The translations under genes were made by a program, and so were the position numbers. 6,698 bases of DNA from Myxococcales bacterium (GTDB taxonomy: Bacteria > Myxococcota_A > Polyangia > Polyangiales > Houyiibacteriaceae): the NCBI GenBank assembly GCA_030622585.1, contig JAUXFZ010000138.1, positions 1 through 6,698 on the forward strand. Direction: 5' to 3'. Below the pieces are notes generated by a model. That model was not told the origin of the DNA. It did no database searches and saw nothing but the letters and a program-made list of their open reading frames with translations. Positions 1-5,792 of the stretch are shown here, one piece after another; positions within the stretch are counted from its first letter, which is position 1; each line of letters begins with the position of its first letter.

Positions 1-354
1 CTTCTTGTCCTGTCGGCTGGCCCATTGGATCAGGTTACCGTCCTGATCGATCAAGAGGACCGACGTGATGCTCGGAGTCTGCGTCGCGGATTGGGGCAAC
101 CATACCGTGTCCAGCGTGCTCGAGTCGTTCGGATCGACGAGCCGGGAGACCGTGCGGTCTGCGACATCGATGTAGCGTTCGATACTCTCGACCCGATGCT
201 GGGCTACCGAAAGCAACGATTGTGCGATCGTCTGCTCACCGAGCTGTGTGTGCTCGCGCGCCGACCGAAACGTGTAGAAGCCGAGGATTCCGGCCGCAAC
301 GAGGATGGCGGGAACCAGGATCAGATATACTGGCCGAAAGCCCGCTCTGTCCAC
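1..354 (-). CDS. Membrane-anchored sensor protein, N-terminal part (probable sensor histidine kinase; runs off the window)
   Basis: Reading the minus strand from a GTG at 354-352 gives 118 codons open to the window edge. Residues 1-7 are a short cytoplasmic tail with two Arg, and residues 8-29 form one hydrophobic membrane segment (PVYLILVPAILVAAGILGF). Residues 30-75 look like a long amphipathic helix, and residues 99-113 read VLLIDQDGNLIQWAS, like a strand-turn-strand of a Cache/PAS-type extracytoplasmic sensor fold. This is the usual N-terminus of a histidine kinase or another transmembrane receptor. No kinase, HAMP or output domain is in the window, so the kinase call is inference. The G of GTG is also the last base of the gpsA TAG stop (TAGTG), so translational coupling to gpsA is likely. 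I see only a weak GAG-type ribosome site, lying inside the gpsA end. No in-frame ATG lies nearby upstream. Confidence 0.7.
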   Translation of the reverse strand, partial: MDRAGFRPVYLILVPAILVAAGILGFYTFRSAREHTQLGEQTIAQSLLSVAQHRVESIERYIDVADRTVSRLVDPNDSSTLDTVWLPQSATQTPSITSVLLIDQDGNLIQWASRQDKK

Positions 355-1364
355 TACTCGCGCTCGGCTCGCATGGGGCGTGTCATCAGGTCGCCCACGG
401 CCTTCAGCGGCGCCTTGTCTTCGTAGAGCATCGCGTAGACCTCTCGCGTGATCGGCATGTCGACATCGATCCGCTCTGAAAGTTCCTTTGCGCTCTTCGC
501 GGTGCGCACCCCCTCTGCGACCATCTGCATGCTGCCCAGAATGTCCTTGAGCGATTTGCCTTGTCCGATTTGAAGGCCGACGTTGCGATTTCGCGACAGG
601 TCGCCCGTGCAGGTGAGAACGAGGTCGCCCATTCCGCTCAGACCAGCGAGAGTCAATGGGTTTGCACCTTTCGCGATCGCGAGGCGCGAGATTTCGGCGA
701 GCCCCCGCGTGATCAGACCGGCGCGCGTGTTGTGTCCGAAACCGAGACCGTCGCCGATGCCTGCGGCGATGGCCACGACGTTCTTGAGTGCGCCGCCGAG
801 CTCTACACCGACGACATCCTCCGTACTGTAGACACGGAAGCGATCGGTGGTGAACGCCTTTTGCGTGGCCGCCACCGCGGCGGCGTCGTGCCCCGCGACC
901 GAGACCGCGGTCGGGAGGCACGCAGCGACCTCCTTGGCGAAGCTCGGACCGCCCAAGTAGGTGAGCCGTGGGTGCTGGGGCGCGGGAAGCATGTCTTCGA
1001 AAACCTCTGAAACCAGCATGAGGCTGTCGATTTCGATGCCCTTGGTCGCGCTGACGATGGGCGCCTTCGCTCCGAACAGAGGCGCCGCCTCCTTGAGCAC
1101 CTCTCTCAACCCATGAGTCGGCACGACACACACGATGAGGTCGCTCCCATCGAGGGCGTATTCGAGATCGGAGGTGGACTCGAGCGTGTCGGGGAGTGCG
1201 AACCCAGGTAGATAGGCCTGGTTCTCCCGATCACTCTGAATGGCTTCGGCCATTGCCTTGCGGCGCGCCCAAAGCCGAGTCGGATACCCTTGGTCCGCAA
1301 GGAGCTTCGCTAGGGCCGTCCCCCACGAGCCGGCACCAAGCACGGTAGTCTTGATCTCACCCAT
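354..1364 (-). CDS. gpsA: Glycerol-3-phosphate dehydrogenase [NAD(P)+]
   Basis: Cytoplasmic enzyme that reduces dihydroxyacetone phosphate to sn-glycerol 3-phosphate, the backbone precursor of phospholipids. The 336 residues match the usual family length. The N-terminal Rossmann domain opens with the dinucleotide loop GAGSWGTALA (residues 10-19). The substrate-pocket motif SATKG is at 105-109 and GGPSFAKEVA at 138-147. The second catalytic lysine is in GALKNV (K194), followed by the C-terminal helical domain with NTRAGLITRG (212-221) and GLSGMGDL (241-248). All key residues are present. The ATG at 1364 places the Rossmann strand five residues in, as is typical. It lies 40 bases after the lon stop and overlaps the downstream sensor start by one base, so the three genes may share a transcript. 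No good Shine-Dalgarno precedes the ATG; a TAATGT box lies six bases upstream instead. Confidence 0.97.
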   Translation of the reverse strand: MGEIKTTVLGAGSWGTALAKLLADQGYPTRLWARRKAMAEAIQSDRENQAYLPGFALPDTLESTSDLEYALDGSDLIVCVVPTHGLREVLKEAAPLFGAKAPIVSATKGIEIDSLMLVSEVFEDMLPAPQHPRLTYLGGPSFAKEVAACLPTAVSVAGHDAAAVAATQKAFTTDRFRVYSTEDVVGVELGGALKNVVAIAAGIGDGLGFGHNTRAGLITRGLAEISRLAIAKGANPLTLAGLSGMGDLVLTCTGDLSRNRNVGLQIGQGKSLKDILGSMQMVAEGVRTAKSAKELSERIDVDMPITREVYAMLYEDKAPLKAVGDLMTRPMRAERE

Positions 1365-1370
1365 GCGCGG

Positions 1371-1398
1371 ACATTACCACGCCCAAACGGAGCGCGAA
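1371..1398 (-). promoter_or_regulatory. Candidate internal promoter for gpsA at leaderless spacing
   Basis: On the minus strand the box TAATGT (1376-1371) is followed by six bases, CCGCGC, and then the gpsA ATG. A weak -35 candidate, TTCGCG (1398-1393), lies 16 bp upstream inside the post-lon hairpin. The -35 is poor, so the call rests mainly on the same TANNNT placement seen before three other genes here and on the lack of a ribosome site. The alternative is simple read-through from lon. Confidence 0.25.
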
Positions 1399-1404
1399 CA
1401 CTCC
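1389..1404 (-). other. Hairpin with UUCG loop directly after the lon stop
   Basis: The 16 bases right after the lon TAA read GGAGTG, TTCG, CGCTCC on the minus strand. This is a six-pair stem (one G-U pair) closing a four-base loop. Only a short GTTTG follows, not a real U-tract, so it is a poor intrinsic terminator. It could slow transcription, protect or process the 3' end of lon mRNA, or partly attenuate read-through into gpsA. The loop is closed by G-C rather than the extra-stable C-G. Confidence 0.4.
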
Positions 1405-3849
1405 TTACGGGGATGCTTGAACTGCTTCGGATTCGCCCTTGTCTGGACGCGGATCGCTGAGGTTGAGCTCTAGGCGGTCAGGGTCCAGGAGTGCGTTCGC
1501 AAGAACCGCGTCCATTTTGGACACCGGGATGAACTCGAGGGTTTCCCGAACCTCGGCCGGAATCTCGTCGAGGTCGGCGACGTTGCGCTCGGGAAGAATG
1601 ATGCGCTTGATTCCGGCGCGGTGGGCAGCGAGCACCTTCTCTTTGACGCCGCCAACCGGAAGAACGCGGCCGCGTAGTGTGATCTCGCCGGTCATCGCAA
1701 CGTCGTGACGTACGTGGATGCCCGTCAGCAGCGAGACAATCGCGGTCATCATCGTGACGCCGGCGCTTGGCCCGTCTTTTGGCATGGCGCCCGCGGGGAT
1801 GTGGATGTGGACATCGGCCTTTTCGAGGAAGTCCTCGGCAATTCCAAACGCCTTGGCGCGCGTTCGCACGTAGCTCATCGCCGTTTGTGCGGACTCCTTC
1901 ATGACGTCGCCGAGCTGGCCGGTGAGTTGAAGCTTGCCCGTGCCGTGCATCTTGGTGCATTCGATGAAGAGGATCTCACCGCCCACGGATGTCCAGGCCA
2001 GGCCGGTCGCGACGCCGGTTTCTGCCGTGCGCTCCGCCACCTCCGAGATGAAGCGAGGCGCGCCGAGGTAAGGCCGCAGCGATTCCTCGTCAGAGATGGC
2101 CCAAGGCCCTTTTTCGCCTTCCGCCACCTTCACGGCCACGCCACGAATGACGCTTGCGATTTGACGCTCCAGGTTACGAACGCCGGCCTCACGGGTGTAG
2201 TGATCGATGATCGATTCGATGGCCGCATCCCCGAGCGTGACCTGCTCGGGCTTGATGCCGTGCTCCTCGAGCTGCTTCGGCACGAGATGGACGCGCGCGA
2301 TGTCGGCCTTCTCGCGGCGCGTGTAACTCGGAATCTCGATGATCTCCATGCGGTCTCGAAGCGGCGCGGGGATGGTGTCGCCGACGTTGGCCGTCGCGAT
2401 GAACATCACTTTCGAGAGGTCATACGGAATCTCGAGGTAGTGGTCGCTGAAGGTGTCGTTCTGCTCTGGGTCGAGGACTTCGAGCAGTGCCGCTGCGGGG
2501 TCGCCACGGAAATCGTGCCCAACCTTGTCGATCTCGTCGAGCATGAACACCGGGTTGATCGTGCCGGCTTTCTTCATCCCCTGGATGACCTGGCCGGGGA
2601 GCGCGCCGACGTAGGTGCGCCGGTGACCGCGTATCGCCGCCTCGTCGTGGACGCCACCGAGGCTAATGCGATGGAACTTGCGTCCGACTGCACGCGCGAC
2701 CGAACGGCCCAGCGAGGTCTTACCGACACCGGGTGGTCCGATGAGGCACAGGATCGGCCCCTTCTTGTCGGCCTTGAGCTTTCGGACGGCCAGGTATTCG
2801 ACGATGCGCTTCTTGACCTTCTCGAGGCCGGTGTGGTCCTCGTCGAGCACCTTGCGCACCGCTGCGATGTCCACGCTGTCGGTGGTCTGTTTGGTCCACG
2901 GGATGTCGAGAATCCAGTCGATGTAGGTGCGAACGACGGTGTATTCCGCCGAGCCAACCTGCATTTGCCTCAGGCGCTTGAGCTGCTTGTGGGCCACGTC
3001 GTCGGCCTCGCTCGGCAGGTTCGCCTTGGCCAAACGCTCGTCGAGGACATCGAGGTCGCCCTGATCGCCTTCGTCTTCGCCCAGCTCCTCCTTGATGGCC
3101 TTGAGCTGTTGGCGCAGGACGTACTCGCGCTGGTTCTTGCCCATCTCCTCTTTGATTTGCGAGTTGATTCGCTCCCGCATCTTGAGGATCTCGAGTTGAC
3201 GGGTGAGCAGGCGCAGGACCTTGCGAATCCGTTCCTTCGCATCGAGCGTCTCGAGGAGCTCCGACTTTTCATCGACCGGGGCATCGAGGTTTGCGGCGAC
3301 CAAATCGGCGAGCTGGCCGTGTTCCTGAATGGAGTCGATCAGCGACCCGGCCTCGCGAGGCAGCTCAGGCATGAGATGGATGACCTGCTTTGCAACGTCG
3401 CGGAGGCTCATCGCGAGCGCTTCGCTTTCGACGTCCTCGTCTTCCGGCTCGTCGAGGCGCGAGACGCGAGCGCGAAGGTATGGTTCGGTCGTCACCACTT
3501 GCTCGAGGCGGATTCGCACTAGGCCTTGGAGAATGAGGCTGTAGTTGCCGGAGCTGTGCTTGAGCGCCTTGAGCACGCGGGCCGCGACACCGACCGGATA
3601 GAGGTCGTTTTGGTCGGGATCGTCGGTGGACGGATCCCGCTGGGCGATGATCGCGATGATCGGCTGATCGAGGTTTTCGATGTCCTCGACGAGCGCAACT
3701 GACTTCTCGCGGCCCACGTCGAAGGGTGCGACAGCGGCTGGGAAGAGCACGGCGTTCCGGATCGGAAGCACGGGGAGCTCGTCACCGAACTCGATTTCGC
3801 CCGACTCGGGGGGCGGTATCGATGTGATTGTTTCCTCTTCGTCGCTCAT
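1405..3849 (-). CDS. lon: ATP-dependent Lon protease (LonA type)
   Basis: Hexameric cytoplasmic AAA+ serine protease that unfolds and degrades damaged proteins and short-lived regulators. The 814 residues are normal for LonA. The order is an N-terminal substrate-binding domain (about 24-217), a helical coiled-coil region (218-330), an AAA+ module and a C-terminal protease domain (about 605-785). Walker A is GPPGVGKT (371-378) and Walker B is VFMLDEID (434-441). The sensor-2 region is GVRNLERQ (556-563). The serine protease motif is PKDGPSAG with catalytic S695, and the paired lysine is K738 in GGVKEK. The 43-residue spacing equals E. coli S679/K722. Nothing is missing. The extreme ends are acidic and variable. 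The ATG at 3849 has GGAG sequences 12 and 18 bases upstream. A candidate sigma-70 promoter lies at 3932-3904. No CIRCE element or clear sigma-32 promoter is visible. Lon is the first gene of the lon-gpsA-sensor run and is divergent from the glycosyltransferase. Confidence 0.98.
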   Translation of the reverse strand: MSDEEETITSIPPPESGEIEFGDELPVLPIRNAVLFPAAVAPFDVGREKSVALVEDIENLDQPIIAIIAQRDPSTDDPDQNDLYPVGVAARVLKALKHSSGNYSLILQGLVRIRLEQVVTTEPYLRARVSRLDEPEDEDVESEALAMSLRDVAKQVIHLMPELPREAGSLIDSIQEHGQLADLVAANLDAPVDEKSELLETLDAKERIRKVLRLLTRQLEILKMRERINSQIKEEMGKNQREYVLRQQLKAIKEELGEDEGDQGDLDVLDERLAKANLPSEADDVAHKQLKRLRQMQVGSAEYTVVRTYIDWILDIPWTKQTTDSVDIAAVRKVLDEDHTGLEKVKKRIVEYLAVRKLKADKKGPILCLIGPPGVGKTSLGRSVARAVGRKFHRISLGGVHDEAAIRGHRRTYVGALPGQVIQGMKKAGTINPVFMLDEIDKVGHDFRGDPAAALLEVLDPEQNDTFSDHYLEIPYDLSKVMFIATANVGDTIPAPLRDRMEIIEIPSYTRREKADIARVHLVPKQLEEHGIKPEQVTLGDAAIESIIDHYTREAGVRNLERQIASVIRGVAVKVAEGEKGPWAISDEESLRPYLGAPRFISEVAERTAETGVATGLAWTSVGGEILFIECTKMHGTGKLQLTGQLGDVMKESAQTAMSYVRTRAKAFGIAEDFLEKADVHIHIPAGAMPKDGPSAGVTMMTAIVSLLTGIHVRHDVAMTGEITLRGRVLPVGGVKEKVLAAHRAGIKRIILPERNVADLDEIPAEVRETLEFIPVSKMDAVLANALLDPDRLELNLSDPRPDKGESEAVQASP

Positions 3850-3855
3850 GCTCGT

Positions 3856-3879
3856 GTTCTACTCCAACTCCGTGAGAAC
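3856..3879 (-). promoter_or_regulatory. lon leader hairpin presenting the ribosome-binding site
   Basis: On the minus strand GTTCT (3879-3875) can pair with AGAAC (3860-3856). The 14-base loop contains two GGAG sequences (3871-3868 and 3865-3862). The nearer one is 12 bases from the ATG, slightly long for a Shine-Dalgarno; folding the stem would alter the effective distance. The stem is only five pairs, so a regulatory role (for example heat-responsive opening) is speculative. Confidence 0.3.
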
Positions 3880-3903
3880 CGAAGTTTTTTCAGTCCTGGG
3901 GCG

Positions 3904-3932
3904 AACATAGCCACGCACCTTTTCCCTGGCAA
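3904..3932 (-). promoter_or_regulatory. Candidate sigma-70 promoter for lon
   Basis: On the minus strand TTGCCA (3932-3927, five of six to TTGACA) is followed by a 17-bp spacer and TATGTT (3909-3904, four of six to TATAAT). The predicted transcript start is near 3897, giving a leader of roughly 50 bases that includes the GGAG sites. An A6 run (3890-3885) lies just after the expected start. The match is good for GC-rich DNA. Confidence 0.5.
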
Positions 3933-3977
3933 GGGTCTCCCAGACGGTGCCTGCCGAGGACGTCGAGCGGGTCGGGG

Positions 3978-4004
3978 GATTTAGTCGATTGAAGTGGATT
4001 GAAG
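3978..4004 (+). repeat. GATT-headed direct repeats in the glycosyltransferase upstream region
   Basis: GATTGAAG occurs at 3987-3994 and again at 3997-4004, with a 10-base period. A weaker copy, GATTTAG, starts at 3978, so GATT heads recur at 9- and 10-base steps, about one helical turn. The third copy contains the TTGAAG proposed as a -35 box. The set is flanked by the inverted pair TCGGGG (3972-3977) and CCCCGA (4014-4019). This could be a response-regulator-type operator; the regulator is unknown. Confidence 0.45.
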
Positions 4005-4027
4005 CTGGGGGGTCCCCGAATTAGGCT
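3999..4027 (+). promoter_or_regulatory. Candidate promoter for the glycosyltransferase at leaderless spacing
   Basis: TTGAAG (3999-4004, four of six to TTGACA), a 17-bp spacer and TAGGCT (4022-4027, fits TANNNT) precede the ATG at 4035 by seven bases. Transcription would begin at or next to the start codon. The bases just before the ATG (CGACGCG) have no Shine-Dalgarno. The -10 is weak, so confidence is moderate to low. Confidence 0.35.
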
Positions 4028-4034
4028 CGACGCG

Positions 4035-4745
4035 ATGCGTTTGTCGGTTGTGGTCCCGTGTTTCAACGAGGAAGGCAATATCGCGCGCGTGGTCGGGCAG
4101 GCCGTCGACGTAGGGCGCCGCCTTGCCTCGGAGCTCGAGATCATAGTCGTCGACGACGGCAGCACGGATGGCACGGCAAAGATATTGAGAGCGCTCGCGG
4201 AGACGATCCCCGAGCTGAAGATCGTGCCTCATCCAGAGAACCGCGGATACGGGGTTGCTGTCCGTTCGGGACTCACCCGAGCCGCGATGGACTACGTCTT
4301 CCTGACCGACGGCGACGGGCAATTCGACTTGGAAGACCTTCCGGTGGCCATCCAGTTGCTGCGCGAGCACGACGTGGTGGCGGGGTATCGGACGCATCGA
4401 CAGGACGGCTGGTGGCGTCGGTTGTGGGGTCGATCCTGGACGGCCCTGGTGAACCGCGTCTTCGGCTTGCGCGTGCGCGATGTGAACTGCGCGTTCAAGC
4501 TGGTGCCACAGAGCTTGCTGGGGTCGAGCGAGCTTCGAAGTCATGGTGCCCTCATCAGCGCCGAGATCCTATTCGAGGCGCGTCGTTTGGAGCTCAGCGT
4601 GGCGGAGTGCGCAGTCCGTCACTACCCGCGGCGAACGGGTCGGCAGACCGGCGCGTCGCCTCGGGTGATCGCGACAGCCTTCATGGAGCTCGTCGCATGT
4701 CTGCCACGCAAAGTGCGGTCGGCGCCACGTAGCTTGGCCCCGTAG
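4035..4745 (+). CDS. Family 2 glycosyltransferase, polyprenol-phosphate (DPM1-like) type
   Basis: Inverting GT-A fold enzyme expected to move a sugar from a nucleotide-sugar donor, probably onto a polyprenyl phosphate at the inner face of the cytoplasmic membrane. The 236 residues open with RLSVVVPCFNEEGNI, the classic GT2 strand. The nucleotide-binding VVDDGSTDGT is at 38-47, and the metal-binding region TDGDGQFDLEDL is at 91-102. The stretch GYRTHRQD (117-124) and DVNCAFKL (149-156) resembles the acceptor region of dolichol-phosphate mannose synthase-like enzymes. There are no C-terminal membrane helices, as in the short soluble members. I prefer ATG 4035 because the family strand begins there. 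A TTG at 3999 would add 12 unconserved residues and overlap the candidate promoter. The gene stands alone, divergent from lon and convergent with the cyclase, so donor and product cannot be inferred from neighbours. Confidence 0.9.
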   Translation: MRLSVVVPCFNEEGNIARVVGQAVDVGRRLASELEIIVVDDGSTDGTAKILRALAETIPELKIVPHPENRGYGVAVRSGLTRAAMDYVFLTDGDGQFDLEDLPVAIQLLREHDVVAGYRTHRQDGWWRRLWGRSWTALVNRVFGLRVRDVNCAFKLVPQSLLGSSELRSHGALISAEILFEARRLELSVAECAVRHYPRRTGRQTGASPRVIATAFMELVACLPRKVRSAPRSLAP

Positions 4746-4775
4746 CCTGCCTTCGGCACCTCGGGGCTGCGCCCC
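4737..4775. terminator. Candidate hairpin terminator between convergent genes
   Basis: Two alternative folds cover the 30 bases between the convergent stops. One pairs GGGGC (4763-4767) with GCCCC (4771-4775) around a three-base loop. The other pairs GCCCCG (4737-4742) with CGGGGC (4762-4767) and encloses an inner TGCC/GGCA stem (4748-4751 with 4755-4758). They share bases, so only one can form at a time. Neither has a U-tract on either strand, so intrinsic termination is unproven. Confidence 0.35.
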
Positions 4776-5678
4776 CTAGGCGCAGACTTGGTTGCGTCCG
4801 TTGCGTTTCGCCTCGTACATCTTGTCGTCGGCGGCCTTCAACACATCAGCAGGGTCTTCGTAGTGTGGCTGCCATTCGGCTACGCCCACGCTCACCGTGA
4901 CGTTGACCCGCACGCCTTCGAACTCGAATCGCGTGTCCCCGATCAGGCGGTTGATCTTACCCGCGAGCTCTTTGGCGCCGTCGAGGCCAACCTCGGGGGT
5001 GATCAGTGCGAACTCCTCGCCGCCAATGCGCGCCAGCACGTCGTTGACCCGAAGCCTGCCCAACAGGACCGCTCCGAGCTGACGCAGTATCGCGTCGCCA
5101 GCAAGGTGACCGAACCGGTCGTTGACGTTCTTGAAGAGATCGATGTCGAAGACGAGTAACGAAAAGCTACGCTTGTAGCGCTTGGCCCGCGCGACCTCGC
5201 GGTCGAGCATTTCGTCGAAGTACCGTTTGTTGTGAAGCTGCGTGAGCCCGTCGGTCGTCATCAACCGATAGATCTCTTCGTGGTACTCCACCTCCACGTT
5301 GTCGCCGACGATGAACTTTAGGATCGTCCGGCCCACCTTGAGCTGGTCACCGTGGCGAAGTCTTCCATCGTCGTGCACCAGGTCGTCGTTGACATAGGTC
5401 CCGTTGGTCGACCCGAGGTCGCGAACCAAGAAGGCGCCGCCTTCAAAGCGAATCCGGCAGTGGTTGCGCGAGACGCTTTCCTGATCGACTTGGATCTCAC
5501 ACTTGGGTGAGCGCCCGATGACCAAGGGTTCAGTGGTGACGCGGACGCGGCGGCCCATCTCTTGTCCGTAGATCACGACCAGACATCCGCTGTCGTCGCC
5601 TTGCGCCGGCGCGCGCGCCTCCGCGACCTCCGTCAGGACGGTCTGGCTGGCGCTCGGCGTCTGGTCCTTGACACTCAC
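4776..5678 (-). CDS. FHA-GGDEF diguanylate cyclase
   Basis: Cytoplasmic enzyme expected to join two GTP into the second messenger c-di-GMP, controlled by an N-terminal phosphothreonine-peptide-binding domain. After a variable tail (1-30), the FHA domain spans about 31-125: IGRS (54-57), SRNH (70-73) and GSTNGTYVND (89-98) are its phosphopeptide-binding loops. A short linker, about 126-140, leads to the GGDEF domain (about 141-299). This has LTQLHNKRYFD (145-155), the metal-binding FDID (177-180), NVNDRFGH (184-191) and the active-site GGEEF (219-223). The product-inhibition I-site RVND (210-213) sits five residues before GGEEF, as in PleD. All catalytic residues are present, so it should be active and feedback-inhibited. 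There is no transmembrane segment. The start is GTG; a GGGGAG abuts it with no spacer, too close for normal ribosome pairing. An upstream Ser/Thr kinase is the likely input, but none is in the window. Confidence 0.95.
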   Translation of the reverse strand: MSVKDQTPSASQTVLTEVAEARAPAQGDDSGCLVVIYGQEMGRRVRVTTEPLVIGRSPKCEIQVDQESVSRNHCRIRFEGGAFLVRDLGSTNGTYVNDDLVHDDGRLRHGDQLKVGRTILKFIVGDNVEVEYHEEIYRLMTTDGLTQLHNKRYFDEMLDREVARAKRYKRSFSLLVFDIDLFKNVNDRFGHLAGDAILRQLGAVLLGRLRVNDVLARIGGEEFALITPEVGLDGAKELAGKINRLIGDTRFEFEGVRVNVTVSVGVAEWQPHYEDPADVLKAADDKMYEAKRNGRNQVCA

Positions 5679-5684
5679 CTCCCC

Positions 5685-5714
5685 AATATAACGCGGGCTG
5701 ACCGATGGCGTTAA
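5685..5714 (-). promoter_or_regulatory. Candidate promoter for the FHA-GGDEF gene at leaderless spacing
   Basis: On the minus strand TTAACG (5714-5709, four of six to TTGACA), an 18-bp spacer and TATATT (5690-5685, five of six to TATAAT) are followed after six bases by the GTG at 5678. Transcription is therefore predicted to start at or within a base or two of the start codon. The AT-rich -10 stands out in GC-rich DNA. Confidence 0.5.
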
Positions 5715-5732
5715 ATCAACGACATGCGGTTG

Positions 5733-5748
5733 CAGTCATAGCGGACTG
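5733..5748. promoter_or_regulatory. Palindrome CAGTC-N6-GACTG between divergent promoters
   Basis: A perfect five-base inverted repeat with a six-base centre (ATAGCG) lies between the candidate -35 boxes of the cyclase (ending 5714) and the PBP (from 5758). Its position, upstream of both and overlapping neither, would suit an activator or shared operator. Five-base arms arise easily by chance, so confidence is low. Confidence 0.3.
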
Positions 5749-5757
5749 ATTGGTTTA

Positions 5758-5786
5758 TTGACGGCCACGAGAGGGTTCCCTAGCGT
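5758..5786 (+). promoter_or_regulatory. Candidate promoter for the PBP gene at leaderless spacing
   Basis: TTGACG (5758-5763, five of six to TTGACA), an exact 17-bp spacer and TAGCGT (5781-5786, fits TANNNT) lie six bases before the GTG at 5793. The predicted transcript start falls at the start codon. No Shine-Dalgarno is at a usable distance; the nearest purine run, GAGAGGG (5769-5775), is 17 bases away. Confidence 0.5.
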
Positions 5787-5792
5787 GGGCGC

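Noticed and set aside
25..426. A plus-strand open frame at the left edge
   Set aside because: The minus strand carries a better gene here, with a clean membrane segment and a stop-start overlap with gpsA. The plus-strand translation is Arg/Asp-rich and featureless.
1705..3522. A 605-codon open frame on the plus strand, antisense to lon
   Set aside because: It lies wholly within lon, which is complete with all catalytic motifs. The translation has no recognisable domain and is Asp/Arg/Leu-rich, as expected of the complementary frame of a GC-rich gene.
3850..3960. CIRCE or sigma-32 heat-shock promoter for lon
   Set aside because: No TTAGCACTC/GAGTGCTAA inverted repeat is present. The CCCCAG after the -10 has no CTTGAAA-like box at 13-15 bases.
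3999..4034. TTG at 3999 as the glycosyltransferase start
   Set aside because: It adds 12 residues before the conserved first strand and falls in the proposed promoter and repeat. The ATG at 4035 matches the family start.
5679..5684. GGGGAG as a normal ribosome-binding site for the cyclase
   Set aside because: It touches the GTG with no spacer, and no in-frame start lies at a suitable distance downstream.
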